From NCBI GenBank assembly GCA_028288625.1, contig JAQBNI010000150.1, positions 1 to 64,000 of the forward strand: a stretch of DNA of 64,000 bases, read 5' to 3'. The position numbers and the translations under genes were made by a program. The stretch is from Bacteroidota bacterium (GTDB lineage Bacteria > Bacteroidota > Bacteroidia > Chitinophagales > JADIYW01). Shown here piece after piece: positions 59,501 through 64,000 of this stretch (positions within the stretch are counted from its first letter, which is position 1; each line of letters begins with the position of its first letter). A model generated the notes under the pieces. It was not told where the DNA came from. It searched no databases and worked only from the letters and a program-made list of their open reading frames with translations.

Positions 59501-60280
59501 AATATTATGCTGGAGAGTAAAAATATCGAACTCGAACGCAAGAATATTGAGTTGTCATCCTTCAGTTATGTGGCAAGTCATGACCTCCAGGAACCGCTGC
59601 GTAAAATTCAAACGTTTTCTAAAAGACTTAAGGAAAAGTATACGGACATCCCGGAGGATATGATCTTGTATCTCGATAAAATTGAAAGCGCTTCTGAACG
59701 CATGACAGCATTAATTAAAGACCTGCTGGATTATTCAAGGCTTACAAATCCGGACAAGCTTTTTGTGCTGACGGATCTGAATGATGTTGTTAAGAATATC
59801 CTCAACGATTTTGAATTGCTGATCGAACAAAAAAACGCAACCATAAAAATTTTATCCGATCTGCCCGAATTAGAAGCAGTGTCTCTGCAGATCAACCAGC
59901 TTATCTATAACATCATTGGCAATTCGCTTAAATTTTCAAGGGAAGGTATTCCGCCAGAATTAACGATCAACTGCAGAAATTTGACCCGTGATGATTTTTC
60001 AAAATATCCAATTCTAAATCCTGAACAGGCTTATGTGGAAATGATTTTCACGGATAATGGTATCGGCTTCGACCAGTCATATGCAAAGCAGATCTTTGTA
60101 ATTTTCAAACGGCTTCATGAACGCTCCAAATACCAGGGCACCGGTATCGGCTTATCGCTCAGTAAAAAAATTGTAGAGATTCACGGCGGTATTATCTTCG
60201 CACTTTCGGAAGAAGGAAAGGGCGCCGAATTTCATGTTATCCTTCCGCTCAGGCAAGGCTCGCATTATAAGGCGTTGTAA
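56513..60280 (+). CDS. CheB-CheR-PAS-histidine kinase fusion
   Basis: CheB VVGIGASAGGLDAFKRFL, IVQHLNP, GTAFDGTAGLKAI; CheR RRRLARRM, VWVAGCSSGEEAYSLAI, VSCRNVLIYLD; coiled coil NEELQSANEELLSSSEELQTINEELETSKEELQ; HisKA FSYVASHDLQEPLRKIQTFSKRL; HATPase MIFTDNGIGFDQSYAKQIF. Confidence 0.94.
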   Translation: MSKKTIPEVSVQDFPVVGIGASAGGLDAFKRFLQEIPEKSGMAYVIVQHLNPAHESILPELLTRVTKIPVHVIENDINLAPDNIYIIPENKILTASDGVLKLNSNDPANKKNMSIDIFFKSLAEVHTNLAVGVVLSGTAFDGTAGLKAIKENGGLTFAQDDSAAFDSMPQSAINSDVVDFILPPEKIPAKILEINNIYKPEKQQDGKSNLSSEDERDLKIILTIIRQRTAVDFTYYKQPTIRRRLARRMSIRKVYKFSDYLDILRMDKEEQDALFLDMLIPVTAFFRDSKTFESLSETIYPELLKNAANKESIRVWVAGCSSGEEAYSLAISIHEFFHDKIPNIKIQVFATDISDTVITKARAAIYTANDVHSISSARLQKYFTKTDGMYHVNKQIRNMCIFASHNFLKDPPFSNIDMVSCRNVLIYLDTYLQKKALTNFHYALNENGFLFLGKSETINAAAEYFNPVNKNEKIYSRKQAVSRYMSVTSKKNEEAYAEKNTQLRKEPDHTNDFQKNVDEILLSKFAPPAVIVNEHQEIVHFRGDTGLFLRPSPGKASLNVLKMIRDGLTFELRNALHHVQKKKMPVIKENIPLSNINDYVVTMEVIPVPNIIEQYFLIVFHKIEIPPIERESEMNSAEKIKSDRAKKRIDQLEKELAKTREDIRSISEDQEAYNEELQSANEELLSSSEELQTINEELETSKEELQAGNEELIIVNQELTERQENLGDVSEKLEKLNKQLIIQNETFKQAEESSNQGSYTYNFTTGEFACSDNLYRIMGYEPGEMQCTLKDFYKHVHPKDRGHVKKDAEKVKSIKETVEMRYRLVTKKGQKLYIKGTGRTITQNDELILVGTVQDVTQDTLLNKHLKLREAQLSESQRLGKIGSWEVDFNRNRLVWSDELYRMYGYKRGELKLDLETFGNLVPEDLPRVKEMLEHSRSTGDPFEMEYRRYDKNGHIHNIYSKGSVKKDKTGKVIGLLCISMDLSELRQKEETLRQSNIMLESKNIELERKNIELSSFSYVASHDLQEPLRKIQTFSKRLKEKYTDIPEDMILYLDKIESASERMTALIKDLLDYSRLTNPDKLFVLTDLNDVVKNILNDFELLIEQKNATIKILSDLPELEAVSLQINQLIYNIIGNSLKFSREGIPPELTINCRNLTRDDFSKYPILNPEQAYVEMIFTDNGIGFDQSYAKQIFVIFKRLHERSKYQGTGIGLSLSKKIVEIHGGIIFALSEEGKGAEFHVILPLRQGSHYKAL

Positions 60281-60351
60281 TAGTTCCTGAGTTTGCCTTG
60301 TCATGTAGAACGTTGTTCGACGTCCTTCCCCATTTTATTTTTGTTATTAGA

Positions 60352-60453
60352 TCCTGAATCAAGTTCAGGATGACGGTGTACAATGTGAGGGCGGCGAAGC
60401 CGCCCTCACACAAACTAAGGCATCCCAAGCTTGATTTGGGATCTAAAAATTCT
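60352..60453. repeat. GTCAT/ATGAC-type intergenic repeats and GC-rich hairpin
   Basis: gatcctgaatcaagttcaggatgacgg; gagggcggcgaagccgccctc; gcatcccaagcttgatttgggatct. Confidence 0.6.
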
Positions 60454-60575
60454 CAGGTCTTCTTGAATGATTTCAAGTGGAAATCCTGTAATCATTTTAA
60501 AAAATAATATAACACAACCCGTTGATTTACTGCAGACCTTTGTATAGTAAATTGATCACTTCAAAAAAATCAGCT

Positions 60576-61673
60576 ATGACATTGTCGGCAGCAGTTGCTT
60601 TTTTTCCTGAAATATTCCATAAGGTATTATACGCCGCAGCAATTACGGTGGGAGGTATACTATTGTTTTATCTTTTATTTTTTGGAGTGAAGAAATGGTC
60701 GAAAGAGGAAAAGCGTTTCTTCCCGACATTGATAGATAAACATCTTCACGCCCCGGGTGTAATGCTGTTCACGCTCATTACACTGAACATAGATTTTAAA
60801 TTGTTCAAAAATTATATTGTAACCAGTGTTTACACGAATGTAAATCATTTACTGCACGTTCTCCTGATCATTTCCGTTGGATACATGCTTAGAAAAATGG
60901 TTTCTTTTTTTTACGATGTGATCGTGGCTATATATTCTCGTAAAGAGTATAAAGATTATACACTGCGGAGTGTGCGTACCCAGTATTATCTCATAGCGCG
61001 CATCCTGAATATGCTCATTATGATCATCACAGTTATCGCCGTTTTGCTGACGTTTGAATATATAAGAAAATTCAGCACTACTATTTTAGCGTCGGCGGGA
61101 ATGGCGGGAATTGTAATTGGTTTTGCCGCCCAAAAAAGCTTGGGTACTATTTTTGCAGGTATACAGATCGCGTTAACACAATCGATCAAGTTAGATGATA
61201 TCATCACTATCGATAATGAAACAGGTAGGGTAGCTGAACTCACACTTACCTATGTTGTAATAAATACGTGGGATGAAAAAAGATTGATCATTCCAATTAA
61301 TTATTTTATCGATAAGTCTTTTAAAAACTGGACGCGCGTTTCTCCTGAAGTGATCGGAGAAGTAAAGATTCATGTCGACTTCACGCTTCCCATTGAAAGT
61401 GTGCGCGAAGAGTTTAAAGAATGGCTGAAGCATACAAAGCTGTGGGATAAGCGCAGTTCCTCGCTTTCTATCAGTGAAACAAACGAAACGTCTATGATAC
61501 TGCGTGCCAAAATGAGTGCAAAAGATTCCGATGACGCGGGAAGTTTGGAATCATATATCCGGGAAAAACTCATCACCTTATTGCAGGAAAAATATCCGTA
61601 TGCATTGCCTGCCGGGCATATAGAGGAATTGAAAAAAAGGAAATCCGAAAAACACGCAGCATCTCATTCATGA
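60576..61673 (+). CDS. Mechanosensitive ion channel (MscS) family protein
   Basis: STTILASAGMAGIVIGFAAQKSLGTIFAGIQIALTQSIKLDDIITIDNETGRVAELTLTYVVINTWDEKRLIIPINYFIDKSFKNWT. Confidence 0.93.
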   Translation: MTLSAAVAFFPEIFHKVLYAAAITVGGILLFYLLFFGVKKWSKEEKRFFPTLIDKHLHAPGVMLFTLITLNIDFKLFKNYIVTSVYTNVNHLLHVLLIISVGYMLRKMVSFFYDVIVAIYSRKEYKDYTLRSVRTQYYLIARILNMLIMIITVIAVLLTFEYIRKFSTTILASAGMAGIVIGFAAQKSLGTIFAGIQIALTQSIKLDDIITIDNETGRVAELTLTYVVINTWDEKRLIIPINYFIDKSFKNWTRVSPEVIGEVKIHVDFTLPIESVREEFKEWLKHTKLWDKRSSSLSISETNETSMILRAKMSAKDSDDAGSLESYIREKLITLLQEKYPYALPAGHIEELKKRKSEKHAASHS

Positions 61674-62182
61674 AGTTACCTAAGACATATACAGAAGATA
61701 AGCAAGCAGTAAATGTAGTTATTGAAACGCCGTATAAAAGCCGGAACAAATATGCTTACGATAAAGATACAGGCTTATATAAATTGAGAAAGGTATTGCC
61801 CGCAGGACTTGCATTTCCATGCGATATGGGCTTTATTCCAAATACAAAAGGAGGGGATGGCGATCCCCTTGATGTATTGATCTTAATGGATGAGTTGACT
61901 TTTCCCGGCTGTGTCGTCGAATCAAGATTGATTGGTATCATTAAGGCAACACAAAAAGAAAAAGGAAAAAAGGCGGAACGCAATGATCGTATCATAGGCG
62001 TGCCGGTGGAAATGGAGGATAGCACACACATTAAAGACATTTCAGACGTCAGTAAAAATAAAATTGATGCCATCATAAGTTTCTTTGAATATTATAATGC
62101 TATGGCAGATAAGAAATTCAAATTAATAGAGATTGCGGGATATAAAAGCATTGATAAGATGCTGAAGGATGCAATGAAGTAA
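61670..62182 (+). CDS. ppa: Inorganic pyrophosphatase
   Basis: VVIETPYKSRNKYAYDKDTGLYKLRKVLPAGLAFPCDMGFIPNTKGGDGDPLDVLILMDE. Confidence 0.93.
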   Translation: MKLPKTYTEDKQAVNVVIETPYKSRNKYAYDKDTGLYKLRKVLPAGLAFPCDMGFIPNTKGGDGDPLDVLILMDELTFPGCVVESRLIGIIKATQKEKGKKAERNDRIIGVPVEMEDSTHIKDISDVSKNKIDAIISFFEYYNAMADKKFKLIEIAGYKSIDKMLKDAMK

Positions 62183-62197
62183 ATTAAAATTATCATC

Positions 62198-62689
62198 ATG
62201 GAAATCATTTATAAATTATTTGGAGAAGGCAAGGATCTGAATGTCCTCCAAATGTGCATGCGTGCATTGGTTATGTTCATTTTTACATTGATCATTATTC
62301 GCATAGCAGGTCGCCGTTCGTTCGGAATGAAAATGCCTTTCGACAATATTATCACAATTCTTTTAGGAGCGATCTTAAGTCGTGCAGTAGCCGGCGCTTC
62401 TCCTTTTTTTCCAACCATAGCTGCTGCAACCCTGTTGGCGATATTACACAGAGTGTGTGCTTGGCTTGCCATGAAAAGCGACAGCTTCGGCAGGTTACTA
62501 AAAGGCAATGCGTGTGTTTTATTTAAAGACGGCAGGTTTTTATATGAGAATATGGACGCTTTCCAGGTATGTGAAAAAGATATGCTGGAAATGGTACGGA
62601 TAGATACCAATCTTCCGGATTTTGAAAAGGTGAAAGAAATATACATGGAAAGAACCGGAGAATTGGGAATTGTAAAAAAAGAGGAATGA
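62198..62689 (+). CDS. DUF421/YetF-like membrane protein
   Basis: MCMRALVMFIFTLIIIRIAGRRSFGMKMPFDNIITILLGAILSRAVAG. Confidence 0.87.
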   Translation: MEIIYKLFGEGKDLNVLQMCMRALVMFIFTLIIIRIAGRRSFGMKMPFDNIITILLGAILSRAVAGASPFFPTIAAATLLAILHRVCAWLAMKSDSFGRLLKGNACVLFKDGRFLYENMDAFQVCEKDMLEMVRIDTNLPDFEKVKEIYMERTGELGIVKKEE

Positions 62690-63096
62690 TGGAGAAAGCA
62701 TTGATCTGGTCGCTTCTGAACACTACATTTAGAATTTTTCAAAACGACATCTCTTTTAAGATCGGAGATGTATGTAAACCCCTGGATAAATTACTCGAAC
62801 AGTATAATAAAACAACGTGGGCGTTTATGACGGCATGGAATCCATATTGTGAATCGCTGCCGGAAAACAAAAATATGGAACGCCACCTGCAATTAAAAAA
62901 GAAACTGGATGGTTACGCAATATTTGAAGGCGAAGCCATTGGAGAAGATAAAAGTTATCCCCCTGAAAGAAGCTTTTTAATATTAGGGATCAGAAGGGAA
63001 GAAGCTTGCGTGTTAGCAGAAGAATTTCCGCAGTATGCGATTGTTGTTGGAGAAAAAAATAATGCTGCGGAATTGCTGCTGCTGAGTAATTACTAG
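62686..63096 (+). CDS. DUF3293 family protein
   Basis: WAFMTAWNPYCESLPENKNMERHLQLKKKL..SFLILGIRREEACVLAEEFPQYAIVVGEKN. Confidence 0.8.
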   Translation: MMEKALIWSLLNTTFRIFQNDISFKIGDVCKPLDKLLEQYNKTTWAFMTAWNPYCESLPENKNMERHLQLKKKLDGYAIFEGEAIGEDKSYPPERSFLILGIRREEACVLAEEFPQYAIVVGEKNNAAELLLLSNY

Positions 63097-63209
63097 ACTT
63101 AATAAAAGATTTGAATCAAGCAATAAACGTTTTTGATCTCAAAATCAAGTTTGGGGATATATTGGTGATGAGTTGGTGCGCCTATGCCGCACCAACTCAT
63201 TGGACAACG

Positions 63210-63240
63210 TCATCCTGAACTTGATTCAGGATCTTTTTTA
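63210..63240. repeat. GTCAT-type intergenic repeat
   Basis: GTCATCCTGAACTTGATTCAGGATC hairpin. Confidence 0.6.
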
Positions 63241-63252
63241 CAAAGTAGCCTT

Positions 63253-63711
63253 CTAAATCACTTCATTATTTATTTCCCTTTCCTCAGAAGCATAAGCCAT
63301 AAATGTAAACGCGCCGAAAATAACGTGCGCTGCGATCAAATGACCGAAATAATTTTTAAATGTTCTTTTAGGAGGATAAGGGTGCAGCTTTAATACTGCA
63401 TACCATATGCCAACTGCAGGAATGCCGCTAAGTCCTCCAATCAGCAAGCCATTCAGCACCGTAGGTTCAACATTAGTCTTCTTCAAGACCTGGTAATAAA
63501 CTGAAGCAAATATAATTCCAGTGGCATAATGCAACAGCCACCCGCTCTTTTCTGCATTCTTTTTTTCAACCGGCGCAACCCGATGGATCAGTTTCCCAAG
63601 CAGTTGTGGCTCTTTAAAATTTCGGTGCTGTATTTTGGAAACTGCATAGCTGAAAAGTGTCATAGCAGTAGTGCCCGCAATACCGGCTAATATAATGGGA
63701 CTAAGTTTCAT
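63253..63711 (-). CDS. Hypothetical membrane protein
   Basis: Hydrophobic segments ILAGIAGTTAMTLFSYAVS, GIIFASVYYQVL, LIGGLSGIPAVGIWYAVL. Confidence 0.7.
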   Translation of the reverse strand: MKLSPIILAGIAGTTAMTLFSYAVSKIQHRNFKEPQLLGKLIHRVAPVEKKNAEKSGWLLHYATGIIFASVYYQVLKKTNVEPTVLNGLLIGGLSGIPAVGIWYAVLKLHPYPPKRTFKNYFGHLIAAHVIFGAFTFMAYASEEREINNEVI

Positions 63712-63979
63712 ACGTTCCGTTTTTTACATAAACTTCCCCTTTGTAAGGATGTAAGGAGGAATGATAAGTATATCCCGCAACATGCAGGATATAATAGGTC
63801 ATAATATCGCACCAGCAGATCTCATCTTCAAATAAAGGAACTTCAGGCATCTTTCCTTTTTGCCGGCTGTTTTCTTTATCGTAATCATAATTTCCATGAT
63901 GACTTTTGCACCAGTCTTCAAACTTGGTTAACTCATTCGGATGGGAAAACACAATTTTAAAATGTGTTTCTTCTTCCAC
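63701..63979 (-). CDS. Hypothetical protein
   Basis: 92-aa ORF overlapping the downstream gene by 11 bp; may extend with an upstream operon outside the window. Confidence 0.6.
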   Translation of the reverse strand: MEEETHFKIVFSHPNELTKFEDWCKSHHGNYDYDKENSRQKGKMPEVPLFEDEICWCDIMTYYILHVAGYTYHSSLHPYKGEVYVKNGTYET

Positions 63980-64000
63980 AGATTTGAGATCCTCGTTAAG

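Overview
The window is a Bacteroidota-type chromosome segment. Evidence: T9SS type A/B C-terminal sorting domains, a PorP/SprF homologue, and -33 TTG / -7 TAnnTTTG promoters. It is mostly ordinary housekeeping sequence (holB-like, PSP1, polyprenyl synthetase, CDF transporter, lptB, recJ, dnaB, acyl-CoA dehydrogenase, folB, BamA/TamL-like, RNA methyltransferase, rlpA, ppa) with several accessory blocks. (1) At 1.3-14 kb there is a surface-protein export cassette. It holds a 2745-aa type B T9SS adhesin with 33 in-register 51-aa repeats, a PorP/SprF protein and an OmpA/PD40/TPR protein. A perfect FNR/CRP-like box and promoter lies upstream. The same box-promoter geometry recurs just after the cassette, in front of an ORF-less ~190-nt unit with a strong terminator, which is a candidate sRNA. 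(2) At 26.7-31.6 kb there is a compact 4,840-bp element integrated in tRNA-Cys. It has 15-bp att repeats, a tyrosine recombinase, an excisionase-like HTH, a possible HUH Rep-like protein and a pair of membrane-anchored CxxCxGxG zinc-finger proteins; the presumed native tRNA terminator lies at its far end. (3) There is a Xre/RES toxin-antitoxin pair. (4) At 48-60 kb there is a cluster of three large PAS histidine kinases, one a CheB-CheR-PAS-HK fusion, with two single-domain response regulators. (5) GTCAT...ATGAC intergenic repeats occur only downstream of gene 3' ends. All calls come from reading the sequence; no database search was run.
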